Shown: one piece after another, positions 39,253 to 48,135 of the stretch
Layout of the letters: every line of letters begins with the position of its first letter
Numbering within the stretch: the first letter of the stretch is position 1
Origin: Xanthomonas sontii
GTDB lineage: Bacteria > Pseudomonadota > Gammaproteobacteria > Xanthomonadales > Xanthomonadaceae
NCBI RefSeq assembly: GCF_040529055.1
Contig: NZ_CP132342.1
Coordinates: forward strand, 4,090,001-4,154,000
Direction of reading: 5' to 3'
DNA: 64,000 nt
Notes under the pieces: model-generated
Databases searched by the model: none
Told to the model about the DNA's origin: nothing
Seen by the model: only the letters and a program-made list of their open reading frames with translations
Made by a program: the position numbers and the translations under genes

Positions 39253-39600
39253 CTGTGAGCTCTTGGACGGGCCACATCAAAAGCGCCAGCCAACGCAGTT
39301 TCCGTGAGCGCGATTCCATAGACCCAGATCGGTCTAGCAAATGCACCAAGTGCTGCAAGGTAGGGGGGGCAACGGCGATCCCGTTCGTCATTCACTGGAT
39401 ACCACCAGCGATTCGCTCGCGCGCTCATGTTGCAGTGCATGCACTGCCGGCTGACCGAGGCGACAGCGCAATACCGGCAAGGCCACGACCCTATTGCGGC
39501 ATGACGTTCTGATTGGCATGCCGCACCCTGCGATTCCCCTCTTCCACGGGTGCGGCGCAGGCAGGGCCGCCTGTTCCCGCCCCAAGACATCCAGCACTCC
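39253..39600. promoter_or_regulatory. intergenic region with dyad upstream of the opine dehydrogenase operon
   Basis: The 348-bp gap between divergent genes contains TAGACC-N6-GGTCTA (39319-39336), a perfect 6-bp dyad 67 bp upstream of the dehydrogenase start and in position for a regulator site. A run of seven G lies near 39363. No gene was seen. Confidence 0.5.
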
Positions 39601-41472
39601 ATGTTCAGTCTATTTCGGCGCGCAGGTGACGCCGCATCGACAACGCATCGCACACCGCTGGCTGCGCCACAGGCTGCCGCCACAGCGACCTCGCCCCAGG
39701 GCTGGACCGCGCATCAGTCGGCCCCCGAATTGCTTGCACCGCCACGCCGCCAGCGGCTTCTGGAGCACATCTGGCAACGCACTTCGCTGTCGCGTGCCCA
39801 GTTCGAGCAGTTGTATCTCGCACCCATCCGGCGCTACGCCGAGTTCGTGCAGTTGTTCCCCGCGTCGGAGAGCCACCACCACGCCTATCCTGGAGGGTTG
39901 CTGGACCATGGATTGGAGATCGTGGCCTACGCGCTCAAGCTGCGGCAGTCCCATCTGCTTCCCGCTGGCGCCACGCCTGAGGCGCAGGCGGCCCAGGCGG
40001 AAGCCTGGACCGCGGGCGTGGCCTATGCGGCGCTGCTGCACGACATTGGCAAGATCGCGGTGGACCTCGAAGTGGAGCTGGACGACGGCTCGCGCTGGCA
40101 CGCATGGCACGGGGTGCTGCGGCGACCCTACCGCTTCCGCTATCGACGTGGCCGCGAGTACCGCCTGCACGGGGCGGCGAGTGGCCTGCTGTACCTGCAC
40201 ATTCTCGACCGAGTCATCCTGGACTGGCTGAGCGGCTACCCCGACCTGTGGCCGCCCCTGCTGTACGTGCTCGCTGGTCAGCACGAACACGCAGGCGTCC
40301 TCGGGGAACTGGTGGTCCAGGCAGACCAGGCATCGGTGGCGCAGGCGATGGGAGGGGACCCGGCACGGGCGCTGGCCGCGCCGAGGCATGCGCTGCAGCG
40401 CAAGCTGCTGGACGGCCTGCGCTTCCTGCTGCGCGAGCAGTTGCAACTCAACCAGCCCCAGGCATCGGATGGATGGCTGACGCACGATGCCCTGTGGCTC
40501 GTGAGCAAGACCGTCTCGGACAAGCTGCGTGCGCATTTGCTCTCCCAGGGAATGGAGGGCATCCCCTCAAGCAACACCGCCGTCTTCGATGTGTTGCAGG
40601 AACACGGCATCGCCCTGCCGGCGCCGGACGGCAAGGCCATCTGGAGGGCCTGCGTAACGAGCGAGAGCGGCTGGTCCAACACCTTCACGTTCCTGCGCGT
40701 GCCGCCCGGCCTGATCTGGGACGCTGGCGACCGCCCTGCCCCCTTCGCCGGGACGGTCAAGGAGGTGGCGTCAAACGCCGAGGCCGAGCCCGAAGTGTCC
40801 CCCGCGCCACGGTCCGCCGCCGCTCCGCCGCTGGAAGCGCCGGCTCAAGCACCCAGTCACGTAGCGACACCGCCGCAGCAGGATGGCACCGCAGCGCTGC
40901 TGGACCTACTGCAGCTGGACAATTCCGCCGGCCAAGAGGCTTTCCCCGATGCGGCCATCCCTCCACAACCCGTGCAGCCAGGCGACGGCGCTGGCGGCGA
41001 GGCCGACGCGACGGCTCCGCATGAAGCAGATGCGCCTGCGAATGCTGTGTCTGGGCATGGTTTCATGGCTTGGCTAAGGCTGGGCCTGCAGCAGCGCCGG
41101 TTGGTCCTCAACGATGCCAAAGCCCTGGTGCATACCGTGGCTGACACGGCCTACCTCGTGAGCCCGGGAGTGTTCCAGCGCTATGCGCAGGAGCATCCCG
41201 AAGTCCGGGCGCTCGCGAAAGGCGAGCAACTTGCGGACTGGCAGTGGGTGCAAAAGCAGTTCGAGCGACTGCGGCTGCACCGCAAGCAGGCGAACGGTCT
41301 GAACATCTGGACGTGCGAAGTGACCGGACCCCGCAAGACACGCCGTCTGCACGGCTACCTGCTGCGCGATCCGATGGCGGCGTTGCCCGAGACACTGCCG
41401 AACAACCCATATCTGCACCTGCTTGAATTGAACGAGCCACAGCCGTCCCCAAAGTCGAAGCCTGCGAACTGA
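39601..41472 (+). CDS. MobH family relaxase (TraI domain)
   Basis: The 623-residue protein has an N-terminal HD-type relaxase domain. Metal-ligand motifs are HHAYPGGLLDHGLEIV and YAALLHDIGKIAVDLEVELD, followed by LYVLAGQHEHAG. A Pro/Ala-rich linker (about 390-480) leads to a C-terminal TraI_2-type domain starting GHGFMAWLRLGLQQRRLVLNDA. MobH relaxases nick oriT of PFGI-1/ICEclc/SXT-type elements without the usual Tyr chemistry. The ATG at 39601 was preferred; an upstream ATG at 39550 is possible. In related ICEs this gene sits beside the tyrosine integrase, which is missing here. Confidence 0.87.
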   Translation: MFSLFRRAGDAASTTHRTPLAAPQAAATATSPQGWTAHQSAPELLAPPRRQRLLEHIWQRTSLSRAQFEQLYLAPIRRYAEFVQLFPASESHHHAYPGGLLDHGLEIVAYALKLRQSHLLPAGATPEAQAAQAEAWTAGVAYAALLHDIGKIAVDLEVELDDGSRWHAWHGVLRRPYRFRYRRGREYRLHGAASGLLYLHILDRVILDWLSGYPDLWPPLLYVLAGQHEHAGVLGELVVQADQASVAQAMGGDPARALAAPRHALQRKLLDGLRFLLREQLQLNQPQASDGWLTHDALWLVSKTVSDKLRAHLLSQGMEGIPSSNTAVFDVLQEHGIALPAPDGKAIWRACVTSESGWSNTFTFLRVPPGLIWDAGDRPAPFAGTVKEVASNAEAEPEVSPAPRSAAAPPLEAPAQAPSHVATPPQQDGTAALLDLLQLDNSAGQEAFPDAAIPPQPVQPGDGAGGEADATAPHEADAPANAVSGHGFMAWLRLGLQQRRLVLNDAKALVHTVADTAYLVSPGVFQRYAQEHPEVRALAKGEQLADWQWVQKQFERLRLHRKQANGLNIWTCEVTGPRKTRRLHGYLLRDPMAALPETLPNNPYLHLLELNEPQPSPKSKPAN

Positions 41473-42359
41473 TTGCCGAGGGCCACACGAAGGAGCAGAT
41501 ATTCCTGGATCACCGCTTGGCGTGAACGAAGACATCCGAGTCCCTACCCGCCATATTTGACCGATTCCTCACGGAGTCGCTTGAATCGATCTCAAAAATG
41601 CACATCCATATTCGGAGGACGGAGGGAAGGAGCCTCCATTTTCGTCCTTGAACAGGAGGGCATAGACGGCCCAGCTACTTTCGAGCAATCGGCAACGCGA
41701 CCCATGCAACCTTTCTCAACGCGGGCAGCACGCGCAGGACCACACGACAGACCAGTGCGACAGCACACGGTTACAAGGTTCCCACCGGCGTGGGGTGGTC
41801 AATACATCCGCGTTTCACAATTCTACAGGGCGGAAAGAAAAATCCTATTTTGGCAGAACTCAGCGATTCCCCTGCCAGCCGCCAATCACAATGTTCAATT
41901 AATGAAGTAAACAAGAAGCTCGACGCTCATGCCGCGGCTTCAAGGAACTGGACACGCACCTATTCGTTGATTATCGGGCCAATCATGTCGGCCCGGCGGT
42001 GCGTCATGGGGGGGAAGAGGCTTGAGTTCGCAAAGGAGTTGCGAAGGATGCTGCTTCCGGAAATGCGCGTAATACAAAAATTAGAATGCCAATCCCAAGA
42101 AATCGCCCCCGTACTGGTCCACCTCCAAGCAGCGCCGCATAGCGTAGCGCCGCCGGCCACGGCGTTTCTGCCCGTCCGAAGTGTCCGCGTCCATCCCCTA
42201 CGCGATGGACCGCGAGCACGCCTGGCGTCCGTTGGCGATGCCTGCTGCACCAGCAACTATGCGCTGTCGCGCATACCGCATTTGCGGTGCGCGCCCCGAG
42301 CGAACCGCGATCAACTGCTGGCTTCCACACAACGCCAGCGAGCGTCAGGAACGACCACC
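41473..42359. other. 887-bp gene-free stretch where a tyrosine integrase and att site would be expected
   Basis: No open frame here looks like a gene; the frames that exist are short and have no family features. Base composition is uneven, with an AT-richer core around 41,800-42,100. In PFGI-1/ICEclc elements the integrase gene and the tRNA-derived att site lie between MobH and the AlpA/ParA end. I found no tRNA fragment by eye. The stretch may hold oriT or a scar of the old junction. Confidence 0.5.
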
Positions 42360-42587
42360 ATGTCGTCAGCAACCAGCCAGACCACCAGCCAGGTGGACGA
42401 TGCGCCGACCAGCCGACGCGTCCTGCGGCGGCCCTTGGTCGAGCAGCGTACCGGCTTCAAGCGCGCGCACATCTACAGCCTCATGAAGGAGAAGAAGTTC
42501 CCGCAGCGTGTGCGGCTGGGCGTGCGCGCGGTCGGCTGGTACGAGGACGAGATCGATGAGTGGCTGGCCCAGCGGGAGCGTGCATGA
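42360..42587 (+). CDS. AlpA family DNA-binding regulator
   Basis: The 75-residue protein has a MerR-like winged helix in LVEQRTGFKRAHIYSLMKEK, followed by FPQRVRLGVRAVGWYEDEIDEWLAQR, the AlpA signature. AlpA proteins activate excision or maintenance genes of phages and ICEs. Its stop overlaps the parA start (ATGA at 42584-42587), as usual at this end of PFGI-1-class ICEs. The ATG at 42360 was chosen; upstream frame extension is unsupported. Confidence 0.88.
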   Translation: MSSATSQTTSQVDDAPTSRRVLRRPLVEQRTGFKRAHIYSLMKEKKFPQRVRLGVRAVGWYEDEIDEWLAQRERA

Positions 42588-43381
42588 GCGCGCCCACCGC
42601 CCGCGACACGCCAGCACCACTGGTGGTCTCCATCGTTTCCACCAAGGGCGGTGTCGGCAAGACGACCACGGCCGCCAACCTCGGGGGCTTCCTTGCGGAC
42701 GCCGGCATGCGCGTGCTGCTGCTCGATCTGGACATACAGCCCACGCTGTCGAGCTACTTCCCCCTCGACCGTCGCGCACCTGGCGGAATCTACGAACTGC
42801 TCGCCTTCAACGAGCAGGATCCCGGGCAACTGATTTCCTCCACCGCGATAAGCGGACTTGATCTTCTGCTGTCCAACGATGGGAAAGGCCAGTTGGGTAC
42901 CCTGCTGCTGCATGCCGCGGACGGCAGGCTGCGGCTGCGCAACCTGCTGGGCATGTTCCAGAGCCGGTATGACGTGGTGCTGATCGATACACAGGGAGCG
43001 CGCTGCGTCACGTTGGAGATGGCTATCCTGGCGTCGGACTTCTCGCTGTCGCCGGTCACCCCGGAGATTCTGGCCGCGCGGGAGTTGCGCCGCGGCACCC
43101 TCAGCCTGATGGACGACATCGCGCCCTATCGCCACCTCGGCATCGAGCCACCTCCGCTGCGCCTGCTCATCAACCGGGCACGCACAATGTCGGTCAACGG
43201 GCGGCAGATACAGCATGCGCTGCGCGGGATGTCGCAGCAGGCGTCCGGGATACACGTCCTGGAGACGACGATCCCGGCCATCGAGGCCTATCCCTCGGCG
43301 GCCCTGCGCCGGCTGCCCGTCCACCGCGTGGAGCCACGCCGCCCGCGCGGCCGGCTAGCTCCGGCGGCGCTAGATGTGTAA
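42584..43381 (+). pseudogene. parA: ParA/Soj-type partition ATPase, 3' end disrupted by IS481-family insertion
   Basis: The 265-residue product has the deviant Walker A STKGGVGKTTTAANLGG near residue 19 and DLDIQPTLSSYF and VLIDTQGA as later ParA motifs. The frame enters the IS after APAAL and stops two codons inside it. Joining the flanks across the 6-bp duplication continues the frame as ESQRALAGELFPMWRDRF to a stop at 44491-44493, restoring a protein of 293 residues. The insertion therefore removes the last 28 residues, part of the C-terminal helix. Whether the short form still works is unknown. ParA maintains the excised ICE. Confidence 0.88.
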
Positions 43382-44402
43382 ACCCACCACGTTGTTCAGT
43401 GGAATTCGGGAGATGGGCGGTTTGTAGCCGAGGCTGGCGTGTGGTCGATGCCAGTTGTAATGATGCAGCCAGCCCGAGAAGGCGTTGGCGCGTTGCGTGG
43501 AGTCGATATAGGAGCGCGCATAAGCCCATTCTCGCAGGCTGGTCTGCACCAGCCGCTCGGCCTTGCCATTGGTGCGTGGCGTGTAGGGTCGGGTTCGCAG
43601 ATGGCGCAGGCCGAGCCGTCGGACAAGGCGTCGAAAGCGGCGTGATTTGTAGCAGGCGCCGTTGTCGGTCAACACGCGCTCCAAGCGCACGCCCAGGCTG
43701 CGGTAGTAGCGAACCGCCTGCATCAGGGCCCTGCAGGCACTGAAACCGCGCTCATCGGGCTCGATGGTGCCGAAGGCCACGCGCGAGTGATCGTCGATGG
43801 CTAGGTGGACGTACTCCCAGCCAATGCCACGGGAGGTGACCGTCCGATCATCGGTCACGCGGTGGCCGGGCTGGCGGAAACGGGCCAGCTTCTTGATGTC
43901 CAGATGCAGCAGTTGGCCGGGTTGGGCGTATTCATAGCGATTGTCCGGCAGCGCCGGTTCCAGCTCGGCCAGCCGGTGCAGGCCGGCGCGGCGCAGCAAC
44001 CGGGCGATGGTGCTCGGCGCCACAGGCAGCTGCTCGGCGATCTGCCGATACGTGTGGCGTGAACGGCGCAGCGCGATGACCTGATCCACCACGCCCCGAG
44101 GCGTGGCATGGGGGCAGTCGTGAGGCCGGGAGGTGCGGTCGCTCAGCCCTTGCGCCCCCTCTTCCTTGAAGCGCTTGAGCCATTTGTAGGCCGTTCGGAC
44201 GCTCACACCGGCCGCATGCGCCGCTTCTTCCACGCGCAGCCCATGAACAAGGATGCGATCCACCAGCAGGGCTCGACCGCGAGGGCTCAAACGGGCATGT
44301 TTATGCAGGTTCATCCGGGGCTCCTGGGGCTGGGTTGGCTTGGTAACCCCCATCTTCCAGAGATGCCCCGGATGAACAACCTACTGAGAGATCACAGCTA
44401 GA
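43369..44402 (-). mobile_element. IS481-family insertion sequence with 6-bp target duplication
   Basis: The element spans 43375-44396 (1,022 bp). The flanking duplication GCTAGA lies at 43369-43374 and 44397-44402. Both ends begin TGTG and carry GTTGTTCA after a 12-nt interval, giving interrupted terminal inverted repeats with TGT...ACA ends as in IS481. One transposase gene is on the minus strand. The clean duplication indicates a fairly recent insertion. Confidence 0.9.
43370..44314 (-). CDS. IS481 family transposase
   Basis: The 314-residue protein has an N-terminal HTH (VEEAAHAAGVSVRTAYKWLKRF) and an integrase-type DDE core. The acidic residues are in LLHLDIKKLARF, VLTDNGACYKS and TNGKAERLVQTSLREWAY. 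The start ATG is at 44312-44314. Its stop codon TAG (43370-43372) lies in the target duplication just outside the element, so the transposase borrows its stop from the insertion site. Confidence 0.93.
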   Translation of the reverse strand: MNLHKHARLSPRGRALLVDRILVHGLRVEEAAHAAGVSVRTAYKWLKRFKEEGAQGLSDRTSRPHDCPHATPRGVVDQVIALRRSRHTYRQIAEQLPVAPSTIARLLRRAGLHRLAELEPALPDNRYEYAQPGQLLHLDIKKLARFRQPGHRVTDDRTVTSRGIGWEYVHLAIDDHSRVAFGTIEPDERGFSACRALMQAVRYYRSLGVRLERVLTDNGACYKSRRFRRLVRRLGLRHLRTRPYTPRTNGKAERLVQTSLREWAYARSYIDSTQRANAFSGWLHHYNWHRPHASLGYKPPISRIPLNNVVGLHI

Positions 44403-44458
44403 GAGCCAGCGCGCGCTCGCGGGAGAGCTGTTCCCGATGTGGCGCGACCGGTTCGATC

Positions 44459-44716
44459 ATGTCACGGGACGAAGCCATGCCAGCGCCACGTGACCGCCGG
44501 CTTGCGAGTGCGGCGTTGCTGCGCCTGATCGCGTTCGCGCGGGCGGACGGCTGGGTGCCGGTCTTCTCGAACGGCCGCCTGAAGCGACTGTGCAAACCGA
44601 GCCTGCCTCCGATCCACCTGGGTGCGCCCAAAGCGCTCCGCAGTGGGAGCACTCCAACGGGACATGCCGGGGCCGATGATGGGCGTCGCACCAAGGTCGG
44701 ACAGGTGCGGCGATGA
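44459..44716 (+). CDS. small basic protein between parA and parB
   Basis: The 85-residue frame is rich in Arg and Leu (MSRDEAMPAPRDRRLASAAL). It overlaps the displaced parA tail by 35 bp and the ParB-like start by 4 bp (ATGA). Overlap on both sides supports a real gene in the par operon, but I do not recognise the family. After the IS insertion it is cut off from the parA promoter and may depend on readthrough from the IS. Confidence 0.5.
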   Translation: MSRDEAMPAPRDRRLASAALLRLIAFARADGWVPVFSNGRLKRLCKPSLPPIHLGAPKALRSGSTPTGHAGADDGRRTKVGQVRR

Positions 44717-46332
44717 CACAGGCAGGCCCACACGACATCGCGAGCCAGCTGCTCTCGGAGACCTTCGAGCGCAGCGGCCCCTCCGCACAAGCCCTTACCG
44801 ACCCGATCGCGGACACGCCGATGGTGGTCACACTGGACCAGTTGCGACCCTACGACCTCAATCCTCGGGTGACCGTCAACCCGCTGTACCCAGAGATCAA
44901 GGCGTCGATCCGCGAGCGTGGCCTGGACGCCGCGCCCGCCATCACGCGGCGGCCGGGTGCGGCCCACTACATGATCCGCAACGGCGGCAACACGCGCCTC
45001 GCAATCCTTCGCGAACTGTGGGCAGAAACGAAGGACGAGCGGTTCTTCCGCATTCCCTGCCTGTTCCGCCCGTGGCCCCAGCGGGGGGAAATCATCGCGC
45101 TGACAGGGCACTTGGCGGAGGGGGAGCTCCATGGGAAGCTGACATTCATCGAACGAGCCCTGGGCGTGGAGAAGGCCCGGGAACTGTACGAGAGCGAGAA
45201 CGGCGGCAAACCCATCAGCCAGATGGAGCTGGCACGTCGGCTGGCAGCGGACGGCTACCCCGTGCCGCAACCCCACATCAGCCGCATGCGCGACGCCGTG
45301 CAGTACCTGCTGCCCGCGATCCCGTCGGTGCTCTACGCGGGAATGGGCCGGCACCAGGTAGAGCGACTGTCGCTACTGCGGCGCGGTGCCGAGCAGGTCT
45401 GGGCGCAGCGAACATCCGCCGATGCGATCGCGTTCGCCGATCTCTTTCAGGACGTCCTTTCAGGATTCGATGGCGCGCCGGATGAGTTCTCTTTCGACCG
45501 GGTACGTGACGAACTGATCGGGCAGATGTCGCAGGTGCTGGGTGCTGACTACGATGTGCTCGCGCTGGACATCGCCGGGCTAGAGGGCCGGCAGCGGGTG
45601 CTGCTCAGTGCCCCGTCCGCGCCACCGGTGGCCTCGTCGCCTCGGGACGCAACGCACGAGCCACTGCCTCGGCCGCGATCCTCTGGGACCGCGACCGGCG
45701 GCGCCCCTGCCCTGCCTGCCGACCCGATCAGCGTTCCACGCGAAACGACCGCAACGGCCGCAGACGAATCGACGCGGCCCGCATCGAACCCCACGGACGA
45801 GCGCACGGCATCGCCCGCTCCCACGACGGAGCGCCTACAGTCGATCCAGAAGCTGGTCGCGGACCACCACGGCGAGCCTGCGCGCTCTTTCGCCGACAAC
45901 GTTGTGCATGCCATCCCGGTGCAGGCGGGAGGCCTCTACCCCATCACCGACCTGTGGCACATCGACCCGGGCCTTGATACGCCGGACCGGTTGCGCGTGC
46001 ATATCGCCCAATTCGCGCGGGAAATTGCCGCCGAAGGCGGCGTGGCCGACAGTGTGGAGGGTTCGGAGCGGGGCATTGGCTATACGTGCGCAGCGCCAAC
46101 CACCCACTCGCCAGCCGACAACCCGTTCGCCAGGGCCATGCTTGCGATTCTGCAAGCGCTGTCCGGCGTGCCGTCAGCGCCGGAGCCGCTATCCGATGCG
46201 CTGGGCCTGCTATTGCGCGGCAACGAAGCCATCGCCCGCCTCAGCGACAGCGGGCTCGTGAAACTGTTCCGGCTGATCCGCCTCGCCCGACGGCTATCGG
46301 ACCTCCAGCCTGGCGCCGGGGCGATGCCATGA
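44713..46332 (+). CDS. ParB-like ICE maintenance protein (PFGI-1 class)
   Basis: The 539-residue protein has an N-terminal ParB/Srx-type domain (LDQLRPYDLNPRV, GRPGAAHYMIRNGGNTRLAILREL read as RRPGAAHYMIRNGGNTRL). An HTH region follows (ISQMELARRLAADGYPVPQP, HISRMRDAVQYLLPAI). The second half is a Pro/Thr-rich linker and a helical tail. This length and layout are those of the ParB-family proteins next to parA in PFGI-1-type ICEs. It starts in a 4-bp overlap with the small gene upstream and ends in a 4-bp overlap with the DUF2857-like gene. Confidence 0.85.
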   Translation: MTQAGPHDIASQLLSETFERSGPSAQALTDPIADTPMVVTLDQLRPYDLNPRVTVNPLYPEIKASIRERGLDAAPAITRRPGAAHYMIRNGGNTRLAILRELWAETKDERFFRIPCLFRPWPQRGEIIALTGHLAEGELHGKLTFIERALGVEKARELYESENGGKPISQMELARRLAADGYPVPQPHISRMRDAVQYLLPAIPSVLYAGMGRHQVERLSLLRRGAEQVWAQRTSADAIAFADLFQDVLSGFDGAPDEFSFDRVRDELIGQMSQVLGADYDVLALDIAGLEGRQRVLLSAPSAPPVASSPRDATHEPLPRPRSSGTATGGAPALPADPISVPRETTATAADESTRPASNPTDERTASPAPTTERLQSIQKLVADHHGEPARSFADNVVHAIPVQAGGLYPITDLWHIDPGLDTPDRLRVHIAQFAREIAAEGGVADSVEGSERGIGYTCAAPTTHSPADNPFARAMLAILQALSGVPSAPEPLSDALGLLLRGNEAIARLSDSGLVKLFRLIRLARRLSDLQPGAGAMP

Positions 46333-46889
46333 CCGCGCCCCACCCGCTGAACCAGGCCGTGATCGCGCAAGCGCTGCATGACCTGCGCAACGGGCAATTG
46401 CGCCGCGCCCGGTCGATGGGCTTCGGCGATGCGGAGCTCGCGGCCCTCAAGCGCCCCGATCTGGTGAGCGTGTTACTCAACGCCTCGGTGTCCTGGTGTT
46501 CGGTGACGGTGAACCCCGAGGTTGTGCGCCGGCTGCTCGGACAGACCCAGGATGTGGAGCGCGAGATTTCTACCGTGGACCGCATGTTGCGCCTGGGCGC
46601 CAGCACGGAGATGGTCAGCACGTTCTTCGGCCTTTCGCACCAGGAAGTGGCGCTGCGGCGCGAGATCCTGGCGCTGCCCAAGCGCAAGGGGCGACACCCC
46701 GTGCTGAGCGAAGCACAGGATGCGGAGCTGTGGGGCAAGTGGAAGCCTGCGATCCGTGAGCGGGGCATCGATCTGCACGACGACCTCGCGATGCTGGACG
46801 TCGCGATGGACCTGGCCGAGGAAATGAGCATCCCGCTGTCCGTGGTGTGGGCCGCGATACAGGGCTGGATCGCGCAAGGTCTGGTCTAA
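46329..46889 (+). CDS. DUF2857-like ICE protein
   Basis: The 186-residue, all-helical protein starts MTAPHPLNQAVIAQALHDLR. It has an HTH-like central part (STEMVSTFFGLSHQEVALRR) and a C-terminal helix EEMSIPLSVVWAAIQGW. Proteins of this kind (DUF2857, related to FlhC-like/STY4526-type ICE proteins) lie between parB and the replication gene in PFGI-1/SPI-7 ICEs. The central region suggests DNA binding or a regulatory role. The ATGA overlap with the previous gene shows coupling. Confidence 0.78.
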   Translation: MTAPHPLNQAVIAQALHDLRNGQLRRARSMGFGDAELAALKRPDLVSVLLNASVSWCSVTVNPEVVRRLLGQTQDVEREISTVDRMLRLGASTEMVSTFFGLSHQEVALRREILALPKRKGRHPVLSEAQDAELWGKWKPAIRERGIDLHDDLAMLDVAMDLAEEMSIPLSVVWAAIQGWIAQGLV

Positions 46890-46893
46890 GCCC

Positions 46894-48135
46894 ATGGCAG
46901 CGCCCGGGAAGCCGCGGCCGCCCGGCCCCCGTTCGCTGTCGGACGTGCTCGACGCGGCCTGCGAACAGGCGCAGCCGGCCTACTCACCCACGGCGACACC
47001 GGCGGGCAAACCCGGGACGCAGGATGGCTTTCTGTTCAGCGGCAATCGCCACGAGACCGTGCCGCGGGCGTTGTTCCTGGACCGGCGGCTGACGCCGCTC
47101 GAACGCAATGCATGGCAGGTCATCCGGATGCAGTTGAACGTGGACGGCCTGACGGCACTGCCCACCTACGATCAGTTGCGCCCCCTGCTCGCTGTCATGC
47201 CCTGCGGTCCCGTGGCGTCCACGGAGACCGTCGCGCGCGCCCTCACGCTGCTGAGGCTGACGCGCTGGCTCAGCCTCGTGCGCCGGCGCCGCGACCCGCG
47301 CAGCGGCCGGATCATGGGCAACCTCTACGTTCTGCACGACGCACCGCTCACCCCTTTTGAAGCGATGCAACTGGATGCCGATTACCTCGGGCTGGTCAGC
47401 CAGGCGCTGACCCATGCGAGCAAAGCCGTGCAATCCGTGGGACAGCATGTGCTGCAGGAGGTTGCTGACGACCCCATGTTGCGCGGCGGCGTTCTGCCCA
47501 CTCGCCTGCAGGTGCTCACGGCGCAGTTGGCCGATGGTGCGCAGAAGCCGCAGACGCAGGGAGAAATTTACCCACAGGATGCGCACACTGGCGATTCCGA
47601 AGGAGGTCCGGCGAGCCTGCTTCGGATTCCCGTGCCTCCATCTTCGGAATCCGAATCAGGCCGGAAACCCGCGCCGGACCGCTCCCTTCGGAATCCGAAG
47701 GAGGCCCGTACTGGTAGTTTTCGTATAGGAGAACGTACTGTACTGCGCGGGCGCGAGCGCGCGATGGACGGCCTGCTGCTGCCGGCGGAGTTCCTCAGCT
47801 TGAAGGACGAGCAGCAATCGGGCGCGCTGGTCGCCCTGCGACAGGTGGCCCAGGAGCAGCGCCAAGCCGTGGTGGACGAATGGGCCGCGCGGTGCCGCGA
47901 CAGTGCAGTGCGCAACCCTGCGGGCTACCTCTTCGGGCTCATCCAGCGCGCGATGCGCGGCGAGTTCAAAGCCTGGGCCGGAGCCGGCGTCGCCAAGTCT
48001 CCCGCGCCTGACATTCCACCGCCACCGCCGCCCCGTCCGCCCGCACGACCGCCCCCCCCGGCACCGAAGCCGGCGAGCCCGGAGGTGGCACGGGCACACC
48101 TGGAGCGGCTGCGCGCCATCCTGCGCGGTGGCTGA
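46894..48135 (+). CDS. STY4528-type ICE replication initiator-like protein
   Basis: The 413-residue protein has a central winged-helix region (RRLTPLERNAWQVIRMQLN, STETVARALTLLRLTRWLSLV, RRRDPRSGRIMGNLYVLHD) of the STY4528 pathogenicity-island replication family. A low-complexity stretch (about 225-270) and a C-terminal Pro-rich segment (IPPPPPPRPPARP) follow. The low-complexity stretch is encoded by a set of TTCGGAATCCGAA repeats that look like iterons. It lies 4 bp after the DUF2857-like gene. It probably supports replication of the excised circle. Confidence 0.82.
   Translation: MAAPGKPRPPGPRSLSDVLDAACEQAQPAYSPTATPAGKPGTQDGFLFSGNRHETVPRALFLDRRLTPLERNAWQVIRMQLNVDGLTALPTYDQLRPLLAVMPCGPVASTETVARALTLLRLTRWLSLVRRRRDPRSGRIMGNLYVLHDAPLTPFEAMQLDADYLGLVSQALTHASKAVQSVGQHVLQEVADDPMLRGGVLPTRLQVLTAQLADGAQKPQTQGEIYPQDAHTGDSEGGPASLLRIPVPPSSESESGRKPAPDRSLRNPKEARTGSFRIGERTVLRGRERAMDGLLLPAEFLSLKDEQQSGALVALRQVAQEQRQAVVDEWAARCRDSAVRNPAGYLFGLIQRAMRGEFKAWAGAGVAKSPAPDIPPPPPPRPPARPPPPAPKPASPEVARAHLERLRAILRGG
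47593..47699. repeat. iteron-like palindromic repeats inside the replication gene
   Basis: The perfect palindrome TTCGGAATCCGAA occurs at 47643-47655 and 47687-47699 (44 bp apart). Half or variant copies lie at 47593-47604 (GATTCCGAAGGA) and 47621-47630 (TTCGGATTCC). An AT-rich patch (about 47713-47745) follows. This arrangement resembles a replication origin within a rep gene. Confidence 0.55.

Noticed and set aside
41473..41910. Frames in the gap after MobH (also 41790-42359 upstream of AlpA)
   Set aside because: No ribosome sites, conserved motifs or sensible composition; only the AlpA part from 42360 is supported.
47593..47699. CRISPR-like array
   Set aside because: Repeats are 13-bp palindromes with unequal spacing inside a gene; no cas genes are present.
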